A stretch of 10,436 bases of DNA from Antrodiella citrinella (Eukaryota; Basidiomycota; Agaricomycetes; Polyporales; Steccherinaceae), in NCBI GenBank assembly GCA_004802725.1, contig SGPM01000606.1, positions 1 to 10,436 on the forward strand, given 5' to 3'. This document shows, piece by piece, positions 1-7,611 of the stretch. Below the pieces are notes generated by a model, which did no database searches, was not told the origin of the DNA, and worked only from the letters and a program-made list of their open reading frames with translations. A program made the translations under genes and the position numbers. Numbering within the stretch: the first letter of the stretch is position 1; each line of letters opens with the position of its first letter.

Positions 1-7
1 ATTCTAG

Positions 8-383
8 TGCCAACATGAGCGGGATAGTGAGACAGATGGACTCCCGAGGACTGAGACTGCACAAATGTGAAGTTGCCCGTGCAGTCCTACAGGAGGGTGA
101 ACATTGGCGCAAGGACTCGGAGAGGGAGAAGGAGAAGGAGAGTTGGCACCAGGAGCTCTCAGACGTCAAGTCAGCCCAAGCAGTGTCAGAGGCTCGACGC
201 GACGACCTCCAGAAGGAGCTCTCGGATGTCAAGTCAGCCAAAGCAGGGTTGGAGGCTCAACTCGAAGAACTCCGTAGGATCGGGGAGAGGGATCGGCACT
301 TGGCTGTCGAAGCAGCTGAAGCTGTACTCGCCGGTCTGGAACAGAGAGAGCGCGAGAAGCGCAGAGGCTGTTTCGGTTGGTAG
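8..383 (+). CDS. coiled-coil protein, C-terminal exon (5' partial)
   Basis: An open frame runs from the left edge to a TAG stop at 381-383. The first bases (ATTCTAG, 1-7) look like a 3' splice site, so this is probably the last exon of a longer gene; the first in-frame ATG is at 15. The product is rich in Glu, Lys, Arg, Ala and Leu with a heptad-like pattern, predicting an alpha-helical coiled coil over roughly residues 40-115 counted from that ATG. It contains a tandem repeat of 21 residues (three heptads): QELSDVKSAQA is followed 63 nt later by KELSDVKSAKA, and the DNA copies (GAGCTCTC at 153 and 216) are still clearly alike. The end is basic and then CFGW. I recognise no family; coiled coils of this composition occur in many unrelated proteins. 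It could be a decayed fragment, since nothing upstream is visible. Confidence 0.5.
153..278 (+). repeat. 63-bp tandem duplication inside the coiled coil
   Basis: Two adjacent units of 63 nt (153-215 and 216-278) are most alike in their first 30 nt (GAGCTCTCnGAnGTCAAGTC). They encode two successive 21-residue units, exactly three heptads, so the duplication keeps the coiled-coil register. Confidence 0.6.
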
Positions 384-1000
384 AACTAGGTACGAGATGA
401 AGCTTCTCGTGACTCATGAGTTTCCAGGAGTCTCTGTATCAATCCAGTCACCACACCGCACATTCTATCTCCAATTTGTAGTTTGTCACTGAATATTTTC
501 GCTTATACTACTGTCCCATGAGAGCAAACACCTTACATCACAGTGAATTTAAGAATACAACACCAATGATGGCAATGAACATCGAGAACGACGAGAAGGC
601 CCGGGATTATGATACAATGAGTAGCGCCTTCAACGACGACTACACACGATCACAGTGACACAGAAGTGACGTAGAAGAAGAAAAAGACCTTAAGACGCAT
701 GTTGGTTTCCCCCAGTGGGTACTTATCCCGAGGACCACGAAAAGGTCTGCGCCAGGACGCGCGCATATGCGACGCGCCCTCCCTCGGGGAAAGAAGAAAC
801 ACGCACCTAAGCTGTGACCCGTTGTCCGCGACTCCAGTGGGTTTGATCCATATTCTTAATCCGCATCGAAAGAGTCCAGGATACCTGTGAAAGCACCACC
901 ACCACCGACCCCAACAAACAGATGAAGGTCAAAGCCAACTTGTGGCGAGCGAAGAGGGTAGAAGGGGGAGGCCACCAAGCCGCAGTGGCGGTGGTCCGCC
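384..1000. other. no supported gene apart from one small ORF
   Basis: Apart from the small ORF at 518-658, I see no ORF with convincing protein character, no RNA gene and no mobile-element feature here. The stretch follows the stop of the coiled-coil exon and leads into the 13-bp repeat cluster. Longer open frames on the - strand around 807-1070 are low-complexity and lack an acceptable start. Confidence 0.4.
518..658 (+). CDS. small ORF or exon, 46 codons, hypothetical
   Basis: ATG at 518 and TGA at 656-658. The product is hydrophilic, with three Met residues near its middle (MMAM) followed by NIENDEKARDYDT. It lies 135 bp beyond the stop of the coiled-coil exon and on the same strand. No family is recognised, and an open frame of this length is expected by chance, so it may be a 3' UTR feature or nothing. 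Confidence 0.2.
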   Translation: MRANTLHHSEFKNTTPMMAMNIENDEKARDYDTMSSAFNDDYTRSQ

Positions 1001-1066
1001 CATTGTCGAGGCGACCTCCAGGGTGAACAGTGAAGTGGTATCCATCCCCTGAGTATACTCGAGGGG

Positions 1067-1354
1067 GCATCCTCCGTCGAGGGACATCCTACTGCCGTCT
1101 GTCACCCGGCATGGGCATCCTCCGTCGAGGGAAGAGAAGAAAGGGTCAGTGAAGCAGCCTCCTCCGCGATGGGAGAGCATCCTCCGTCGAGGGCATCCGA
1201 GCCGAAAGTGGGCATGTGGGCACGGGACATCCTCCGTCGAGGGGGTGGGTAAGAAAGTGGGTAACCATCCTCCTTAAGAGGGCATCCTCCGTCGAGGGCT
1301 CCTCTGCCGAGGGACCAGCCAAAAACAAAAGACACAAAGGCCCTCCGTCGAGGG
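1067..1354. repeat. cluster of six perfect 13-bp repeats (CCTCCGTCGAGGG)
   Basis: The 13-mer CCTCCGTCGAGGG occurs without mismatch at 1071-1083, 1119-1131, 1181-1193, 1231-1243, 1286-1298 and 1342-1354. Five copies are preceded by CAT, giving a 16-mer. Diverged copies lie at 1269-1282 and 1301-1313. Each unit has complementary ends (CCTC/GAGG) around a CGTC loop. Start-to-start distances are 48, 62, 50, 55 and 56 bp. Most are not multiples of three, so the unit falls in all three frames on the - strand (as STEDA, SLDGGC and PRRRM). That argues against a repeated protein domain and for a repeated DNA element such as a protein-binding site, a fold in a transcript, or residue of a small dispersed repeat. 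Confidence 0.85.
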
Positions 1355-1445
1355 AATAAAAGCAAGGTAGAAAAAAGACGATAACAACAACGGCGCGGGG
1401 TCGGGATGGGGTGAAGAACAAGACTTCAGTAGAGAACAAGGGACA

Positions 1446-1610
1446 TTACCGAGCAACTGTGNCGCGTCGTCGAACGGCCATGATGATGGCCATCATCGTG
1501 AGTCCAGGACCTGGACACTGAGGAGAAAATAGGATGAGACGAGAAGAGAAGAGAGATGGTGGTGGTATGAAGGAAAGAGAGGAAGAGGCTCGGCCTAGGG
1601 CTTATATACG
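1446..1610 (-). promoter_or_regulatory. putative leftward promoter with TATA box and pyrimidine tract
   Basis: On the - strand, TATATAAG (1608-1601) is followed by a C/T-rich run of about 75 nt (about 1590-1517) and then ATG codons at 1496 and 1493. This is the usual arrangement of a fungal RNA polymerase II core promoter and 5' leader. The frame from 1496 is only 16 codons long, but a GTAATG at 1449 could be a splice donor. I cannot follow a convincing protein further left, where the 13-bp repeat cluster begins. The TATATA core is symmetric and could also serve the + strand. Confidence 0.35.
1482..1516. repeat. two adjacent palindromes
   Basis: GATGATGGCCATCATC (1482-1497) is a perfect 16-bp palindrome. 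Four bases later GTCCAGGACCTGGAC (1502-1516) has perfect 7-bp arms around a single A. Both lie at or just upstream of the leftward ATG codons at 1496/1493, in what would be the leader of that transcript. Confidence 0.8.
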
Positions 1611-1639
1611 CCTGAGGTGGGCGGTTAGAGTGTGATATG

Positions 1640-2505
1640 TGGGAGGGCGGCGAAAACCGTGCCTCTGTTTGAATCACACAATAGTGAGCTTGAGCGCACA
1701 GGTTGGCCTCGTGTTGTCCACAGAGGTCAAAGCGGCGACAACAATGCCGTTACCAATGTCGCCTCTGTTCTNGANGATTGTCTGATTGATGATATGGCAG
1801 GGTCGACGAGGCTNTGTATCCTGTCGGGATGAACAAGGACGGTATGAATCCGATGATGCAAGAACGAAGNATTTTGGACCGAATCCTGGTCAACCCTGTC
1901 ACGTTATCTTTCAAATNGTGGTCAGCATTTGCAGCTCTGCCATACACCGACACTCACCNACACTCACCGTACTTATCAGTTGACACTGTGTCGCGAAACG
2001 AGCATTGACAGCACTTAACATATGAACCCGAACGATTCGTGGGACATCAGAGGGTGNCTGAGGTGGAGTGGTCAAGCATCCCTCAAACACTCTGCNAAAT
2101 CGAAACGGTGCTGGGACGTTCAGANATCTAGTAGGTCAGCTCCTGATGGAATAAACAGCGCAGTATTCATGGTTCCTTCAAGTAGATCTAATCAATGCGA
2201 CCAGAGTTGAACGTCGAGCGCTGTACCTGGCTCTTGNATCTGCNTACATCCGGTCAGAAAAGAGGCGGATGTTCCGCATTATACTGCAAATAGCTAAGAG
2301 ATCTAAGGTCAGCTCCCAGTTCCAAGCTCGAGATAGTNGTGCGAAGACGGTACCTTCCAGCTGTCATATCGAGGCCAACTTCTCGCTGCGACTTCGTGGC
2401 GATACTAGTGCCACGGTTTCCACCAATCAGAACGTAATAAAGGTCNTTGTGAAACTAATTGCAAGGCCATCTGAAGACACGAGATTTTCGTGTTCAAGCC
2501 TCTAG
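1640..2505 (+). pseudogene. broken coding-like region, unrecognised
   Basis: Successive open segments on the + strand read like one protein only if breaks are allowed. A segment to about 1800 (containing DNNAVTNVASV) shifts frame near 1795 into one holding MNPMMQER and LVNPVTLSFK. That ends at TGA 2006-2008, continues in the same frame through EVEWSSIPQTLC to TAG at 2128, then shifts into an open stretch of 116 codons (2155-2505). The last segment begins SWFLQVDLINATRVERRALY and has helical, basic character. No domain is recognised. There are 13 ambiguous bases here, so the breaks may be sequencing errors, unspliced introns or real decay. Acceptor-like CAG or AACAG sites at 1800 and 2158 would allow introns, but I found no matching good donors. 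Chance open frames are a real alternative. Confidence 0.3.
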
Positions 2506-2943
2506 CACCCCGATGATTGACTGGTCGTCACGCGACGCTGAGCCTGACGCAGGTGGTCAGTGATTTGAAGGTGATTTTTTTCCGCACATCCAGGTTTGGT
2601 TTCTGGAAGATTGGATAGAGCCAGGACAGTCTTTTATTCATAGTATTAGTAGTGTGTGGACACAGTGCAGGCTGGACAACCAGGTCATTACGTAAACGTC
2701 TCCTTCCGGACTCTCCCAGGAGCTTCAGGGCAAGTCCCAAGACGTTGGACGCCTCGTTCTGGGCTGTTTCCGTAAAATCTGTTGTGTTCTGTGGCAGTAT
2801 ATGTACAGAGAATTACGCACCGTGTTTTCATAGACAATGAGCGAACCAGAACGAGCGAATGAGCAATGACGATTGAAATGATAACGCAGTGTTGATGCAG
2901 CGCTGGCCGCGTACTAAGACATGCTTGTCTCGCCCTCCTCTCC
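2506..2943. other. no supported gene
   Basis: No convincing coding frame, RNA gene or repeat. A leftward open frame covers 2688-3041, but its start is weak and it overlaps the rightward small ORF at 2944. Neither is decisive. Confidence 0.35.
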
Positions 2944-3069
2944 ATGTCTACCAGTTCGCATCCCTCTGAGATCACTCTCAATACTTCAACTTTCCGAGTA
3001 TACCCATTACTGTCAACCTTTGACCATGACTTCCCGTACACAGCTCTTTCTCGTCAAATCCTCGAATGA
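2944..3069 (+). CDS. small ORF or exon, 41 codons, hypothetical
   Basis: ATG at 2944 lies just behind a C/T-rich run (CTCGCCCTCCTCTCC), as is common for fungal starts, and the frame ends at TGA 3067-3069. The product begins MSTSSHPSEITLNTSTF, then runs through FRVYPLLSTFDHDFPYTALS. It looks like the N-terminus of a soluble protein but is too short to place. It may be a first exon of the broken locus to the right. The opposite strand is also open here, so the strand is uncertain. Confidence 0.25.
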   Translation: MSTSSHPSEITLNTSTFRVYPLLSTFDHDFPYTALSRQILE

Positions 3070-3160
3070 CAGCCCTCCACGACGCTGATAACATTTTGCT
3101 CAGAAAGCCTTCTTTTTTGCGTGTGGACCATTCTACATCACCTATGGAGGAACTTGGTGA

Positions 3161-3938
3161 TTCAAGAGGACAGGATTGAGGGAAGAGGGGGACAGCGGAC
3201 TAGTGTGCGGACAGAACGTACCCGTTGTTGTGAGTACGTCGCAACAGCCAAGGCTTCCACTTGACGTTGCTGAGGTTCCTAGACCTGACCGACGGAACCT
3301 GTGGAGAACAGACATGCGGATATGATGAACCCATTAAGGACAGCTATTGGCAGAAGACGTACCGTGACTCGTCGCCCAGTATCTCCACGTCGCCTACGAA
3401 GCAAAACCTCTCCAAGACCATCTTGAGGTGTGTGTCTTGTCCATTCGCGTCTTGTATATCACCTTGCATGCTGAAACATGCAATGTGCAACAAGTTGAAA
3501 CACACGCGGATCCACTACCTGTCAACTCGGGGACGGTATGCGCGAATACGCATGTGCTGCAGGTTGATGCAGATAGATGCAACGCTTTTGCATTCATAAT
3601 GAACCTATGACTTCGGAATCACCCTCAGTCAAGCACTGCACCAATATGAGAGTACGACTGACCTCTTATGAACCATGGATTTCGCCCTCGGTTGCCGCCA
3701 TTGGAGGTATGAGCGATGCCATACAACGGCTTCCCAGAACGTCCCAGGAGAAGAGTCGCCTCCTGCTGTCTCATGTGGAAACGTTGTGGACTCCTACTGG
3801 CAATATCGTCAGCGGGAGTTTTCAACGTCGGCGTAGCAGATGTACCAAGAGGCGGGCAAACACGACTTAGGTGTCGGCCTTCGTGAAGACAACGACCCGA
3901 TGTTCGATGATGAGGAAGATCTGGACAGAAGTCGTTGA
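3161..3938 (+). other. coding-like fragments without an intact gene
   Basis: Several + strand frames are open for 40-110 codons but none forms a gene. They are 3161-3325 (no ATG; includes LPLDVAEVPRPDRRNLW), 3261-3599 (includes DSYWQKTYRDSSPS at 3339), 3577-3870, and 3672-3938 in one frame interrupted by TAG at 3834. The last contains DSYWQYRQREFSTS at 3789 and an acidic NDPMFDDEEDLD near 3889-3924. No family is recognised. The two DSYWQ motifs are in the same frame exactly 450 nt apart. There are no ambiguous bases here, so if this was a gene the breaks are probably genuine. Confidence 0.25.
3464..3483. repeat. short perfect inverted repeat
   Basis: TTGCATG (3464-3470) and CATGCAA (3477-3483) are perfect 7-bp arms around CTGAAA, so a small hairpin could form on either strand. 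No function is evident. Confidence 0.5.
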
Positions 3939-3940
3939 GA

Positions 3941-4146
3941 GTAAGATATTACTCGTGTGTATAGTACGTAGAATGTTGGTTACTCACTTTTTCTTGATAG
4001 TTACTAGGATGCCTACGAATGCGAGAACGTTTGGAACACGACAGTAGCTTTGAGCGTCCAAGATGACCGAGATCCTAGGAGAAAGTCGCGTAAGTAGAAG
4101 GTTATTGCTATGTATCACTGGTTTTAAGCGTACTTACCCTCTCTAG
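3941..4146 (+). pseudogene. spliced locus without an intact frame (two introns)
   Basis: Two well-formed introns lie close together on the + strand. The first starts GTAAGA at 3941, has a CTCAC branch-like site (3983-3987) and ends TTGATAG at 4000, with a second TAG at 4007. The second runs GTAAGT (4090) to CTCTAG (4146), 57 bp, with CTTAC at 4133-4137. With the acceptor at 4000 the exon between them has stops in all three frames. With the acceptor at 4007 one frame is open (begins DAYECENVWNTT), but it is out of phase with any open upstream frame. Downstream frames from 4147 stay open only in pieces, for example a stretch with YEDVSTYEGPNRIQNP (4216-4350) and one with LVALGAFTGPLALW (about 4354-4462). 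This suggests a decayed gene or a spliced non-coding transcript. Confidence 0.35.
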
Positions 4147-4462
4147 ATGTTCCCTGGTTGCGTACGCGACGCACGACGACTCTCCTCGTCCGGTTGAGGA
4201 TTATGGATTGGGTAGCGTAACCTGGAAACCTTCCTAGTCAGCTACGAAGATGTCAGCACGTATGAAGGTCCTAACAGGATACAAAATCCCTGTGAGTTAC
4301 ACAAGAACAACATCGTCGTTGCGAGGAAACGAGGGATGGTCCAAGCCCGTTGAGCTTTGGTGGCCCTCGGCGCTTTCACCGGACCGCTCGCTTTGTGGAC
4401 CCACATTGCACAAATAACGCCTCAACACTTTCCTGATGGTGTTGTCGGAGTCGAATCCACGT
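4147..4462 (+). other. coding-like pieces downstream of the 4090-4146 intron
   Basis: From 4147 the open frame shifts at least once and meets in-frame stops before 4462. Pieces that look protein-like include RPVEDYGLGS (around 4187-4216) and the 4216-4350 segment. A later hydrophobic piece ends at a stop near 4462, about 160 bp before the start of the next gene. No family is recognised and the evidence is only the absence of stops over short distances. Confidence 0.2.
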
Positions 4463-4468
4463 GACGTC
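4458..4468. promoter_or_regulatory. overlapping CACGTG and TGACGTC motifs upstream of the disordered-protein gene
   Basis: CACGTGACGTC combines an E-box (CACGTG, bHLH-type site) with a TGACGTC core (bZIP/CREB-type site), 154 bp before the ATG at 4622. Such sites commonly act in fungal promoters. It may be coincidence, since this stretch could also be the tail of the broken locus upstream. A C/T-rich leader follows between about 4520 and 4600; no clear TATA box is seen. Confidence 0.3.
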
Positions 4469-4621
4469 GGACCACCAAAATCGCCAAGCGCGACAACACC
4501 AAGCTGGTTTTCGCGTTTACATCTCCCTCCTCAACGCGTCCACTACTGGCTCGTTACCACCATCACATACTTCTTTGATCACTCGTCATCTCTACCGGCT
4601 TTTGAGCAGTCGAGATTTGAC

Positions 4622-7280
4622 ATGGCTACTATGCAGCCGCCTTCCTCTCCTCAAGGACCTGTCCAATCTGGACCCGTCGTCGCTCCTTCCCAGCAACCAG
4701 ACATACTTCCTCGCAATCACTTAACGAAGACAATGATGATGAGCCTCCCTCAACGCACAGTCCGTCGTCAAGCTTATGTACGTGTCCTCGCTTTGCATCT
4801 GTTGATGACGGCCATAGCCATTCGCGACTGTGCGACTGGCCACTTTTCTTCTCTCATTCTCTTGCTCTCTCATCTCTTCCATTTCTGACGTATTCCGCTC
4901 TGACAGATCCACCATGTCGCTACCAATGTATCGAAAGAAGAGATGGTCGAACACCTCTACCGCAACAATGAAATTGTCGTCGTCAGACCCCCCACGCACC
5001 GTCGCAGCCTCCGTGTCCCCGTCTTTGAGATGAAACTTGTCGAGGAACGCAATATCGACGCTCCTTACGGGTCAGCACTCGAAATTCAAACGGAGAATAG
5101 GAACTTCAGACCGAACAAGAGGGCGATCCTCAAAGAGGCGAGGATCGACGCGGAAAGGGAGAAGAAGGAGGCCGAAGAACGGGAGAAGAAGAACGCTGAA
5201 GAAAGAGAGAAGAGGAAGAAGATCGAAGAGAACTTTATCGGTTGGCTCAATGACCCTGGAGACATGTCTTCGTGGGCCAGCGTGGATGGTATGCATGCTC
5301 GTCTCTATATTATCTTCACGGCTTTGACACGTCATTCGCTAGCCTCGGTCGACGACGCGGCTACTGCACTTCGCCCTCTCCTGCCCGACACTCCAGCCTT
5401 CGCATCGTCACCCTCCACGTTCCAATCAACACCACCCGGTGTTGGATCATTTGTGACTGTTCAACCACTCACGCGTTCCGGCACGTCTTCGCGTTCTCGC
5501 ACTCAACTGAGGACATCGTCTGCTCCAAACGCTCGCGTTATCACGCATTCGACGGTCACGCGTCACATGTCTGCTCCGAATGAACCCTACTCACCAAGGG
5601 TGAACTCCCACATGAAGACTTTCCAGCCCTTCAAACATTGCAACCGTGTCGCCACGCCCACGCCCATCCCCAGTCTGTTCCCAAATGGGTCGGAGACTCC
5701 CGTGTATCACAACCGCGTAGTGGTGGCCCCGCCTTCGCCGTTTTCTTACAACGCGTTTTCTCAGTCGCCTCCTCAATCGATGTCGGACGCGAGAGCCCAT
5801 CAACGCGCTTCATTCATGGTGCCCATCCCTGCTTTTAATCCTACGATCGGTCCTACACGAGCTCTTGCTCCTTCTCCGAGTATTGTCGTTGGAGGGAAGT
5901 ATAAGCCAGCCACGCCATCGGGTTCGGGATTCACTGCGTTCCCTGTCCCTCAAAAACTGGGTCCTTCCGCTGGGATTGTAGGGGCGCCTCTCGGATACAG
6001 GCCCTCCCCGTCTACTTCTACTTCTATTCGACCTGGGTCTCCAATGCCAGTGTTCCCGATGTACCAGCCAAACACGCCTGCATACACCCCGCTCTCTCCC
6101 ACCCGTGAGGTCCCGGGGTTATCTGCGGCAACCAAGATGATCACGCCTCTCATGGCTTCGCCATGCTCTCCTACTTTCAAAGCACCTTCTTTTCCTCGTC
6201 ACTCGTCTTCTGCGCCGGGTTCGGGAGGAAGTGGGTCGTGGGAATCAGACTTAACTGGGGTATCTCATGGTGGGGAACGTAAGAGGAACAATCATGGAGA
6301 TGGTATTCACAATGGCACGTCGGGGTCTCTTGGAGGCGACGGGGATGATGGGGATGAAAGCAGTGACGAAGATGATTTTAGCAGCGACGAGTCCGATTTC
6401 GGCAGCGAGGACGAGGACGACAGGGAAGATGAACAGTACGAGGAATCGCTGAATGCGCTCGAGAATGACGAGAGCAGCACCGCTCAAGTCGACGAAGGCT
6501 CGCTCTTAGAAGCCGTCACCAACGACATCGCCTCTCTCATTCAAAGTGCGGAATCGATGACCGTCGACTACCCATCTCCTGCAGAGCTCGCCTCCAACCC
6601 TCGCTGGTACAAACTCATGGCCAGTCGCGACGAAACCGAGCGTGGGGAGCTCGAGGCGCTGTTCAACAAGATTCTCCTAGCACTTCGTGACATCTTCAAC
6701 GCGGAGACTACGAGTGAAGGACTGGATGCGCACCGGGAGTTGTATGCGCTTTCAGGTGAGGTAGAGCGCGCCGGTGGTGATGACGCCTTGAAGGTGTTCT
6801 GGGACGCTGTCGAGGGTATGAAGGATGACAAGATTAAGAATGAGAAGAGGAAGTCCACGAAGAGGAAGTATCAAGGAGATGTGTCATCTGAGAATTGGTA
6901 TGTTTCAGTTCTTGCCCTCCCATTTGACGATTGTGCTGATGCTAGTCTTGTTCGACAACCTCTTTAGCAACGTCGATCCTTCTGGTGGAGCAGCCAACAA
7001 ACGTCCTCGGACATCTACTGCAGCTAGCTCTCCCGGGTCGATACCGTCTGTCCTTGCTTTTGGGGCATACCTGTATCAGAACACAACCAAGAAGAGCACA
7101 CGCGGAAAGACACACGGAAGGCACGGAAGACCCTTCCCAAAGACGAGCCACGTCTGTCGTCCGAAATATCCCGTTCGCGTGTACGCGGTGATCGAAGTCG
7201 AGACTGCTCGTGACCCGCTCTATTACACTCCTCAGTTCAGATCTGCCTCCACCTTGGAGGACTTCTCTTGGGAGTGGTGA
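4622..7280 (+). CDS. large disordered Ser/Pro-rich protein with acidic block, four exons
   Basis: Proposed exons are 4622-4777, 4907-5288, 5343-6897 and 6968-7280, giving 801 residues. Introns: GTACGT..GACAG (129 bp, CTGAC at 4885), GTATGC..GCTAG (54 bp, TTGAC at 5324) and GTATGT..TTTAG (70 bp, CTGAT at 6936). Frames match across all three. ATG 4622 (MATMQPPSSPQG) follows a pyrimidine-rich leader. Visible parts, in spliced numbering: N-terminal Pro/Ser/Gln segment; a charged helix at about 124-161 with three 8-residue units (AEREKKEA, EEREKKNA, EEREKRKK); a long low-complexity Ser/Thr/Pro region with many SP/TP sites that could be kinase targets; an acidic Asp/Glu/Ser block at about 512-546; a helical segment at about 572-690; and basic runs near the end (KRKSTKRK, NKRPR) that could be nuclear localisation signals. 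I recognise no family. A nuclear or chromatin-associated role is inference from composition only. The last 60 residues are the least certain part. Confidence 0.85.
5289..5342 (+). other. 54-bp intron that keeps the reading frame
   Basis: GTATGC at the left, TTGAC at 5324-5328 and GCTAG at the right form a normal short fungal intron. Its length is a multiple of three and it has no stop codon, so it can also be read through. Read through, it adds 18 residues including the hydrophobic RLYIIFTALT, unlike the hydrophilic surroundings. Splicing instead joins SWASVD directly to ASVDDAATALRPLL. Confidence 0.65.
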
Positions 7281-7611
7281 GGATGTAATTGGTGGTGAGT
7301 AATCTGTCGACATGGAGACGGATGTGCTGGGTTGGATGGGTATTAGAAGTTGCCTACGGTTTTAAGCATTGGATTTGTCGTCCCGTACCCAGACTTGTGA
7401 ATCCGCACCCCACCACAGTCTGGGGCATTTGACCCAAGGATTCACCGGCGATGGATTTGTATCATTCGAGTGTAGCTGGTGTACTGGCCCCACACTGTGG
7501 AGACCCTCAAATATTTGAAATGCTATCTTATTCTACATGACCATGCCTATGTTTAACAATACATTGCCTTTGAATGCCATTCCAGTCCCGTCTATATACG
7601 ACCATTCCCGC
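7281..7611. other. convergent intergenic region
   Basis: The two solid genes end toward each other, 331 bp apart. No ORF is supported. It holds the inverted repeat at 7413-7500. On the - strand, AATAAG lies near 7526-7531 downstream of the F-box stop, a weak polyadenylation-like motif; no canonical AATAAA is seen for either gene. Confidence 0.6.
7413..7500. repeat. inverted repeat between convergent gene ends
   Basis: CCACAGTCTGGGG (7413-7425) and CCCCACACTGTGG (7488-7500) pair at 12 of 13 positions, with one more C-G pair inside (7426/7487), around a spacer of about 60 nt. The place suggests a role in 3'-end formation or separation of the two transcripts, but this is not shown by the sequence. 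Confidence 0.6.

Noticed and set aside
929..1456. Leftward ORFs of 60-97 codons containing repeated STEDA or SLDGGC
   Set aside because: These are the 13-bp DNA repeat read in different frames; the spacing does not keep one frame, so a repeated protein is not supported.
1951..1969. Short direct repeat ACACTCACC with an ambiguous base between the copies
   Set aside because: Only two 9-bp copies in a poorly sequenced stretch; no array or CRISPR-like pattern.
1968..2010. Candidate intron from GTACTT to TTGACAG
   Set aside because: 43 bp is shorter than the other introns seen here, and splicing it leads directly into a stop codon.
2688..3041. Leftward ORF of 117 codons
   Set aside because: Mixed composition, no recognisable domain, and it conflicts with a better rightward start at 2944; neither strand is decisive.
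4444..4460. Resemblance to a tRNA T-loop (GTCGAATCC)
   Set aside because: The TTC of the conserved GTTCGA is missing, and no D-arm or acceptor stem pairs upstream.
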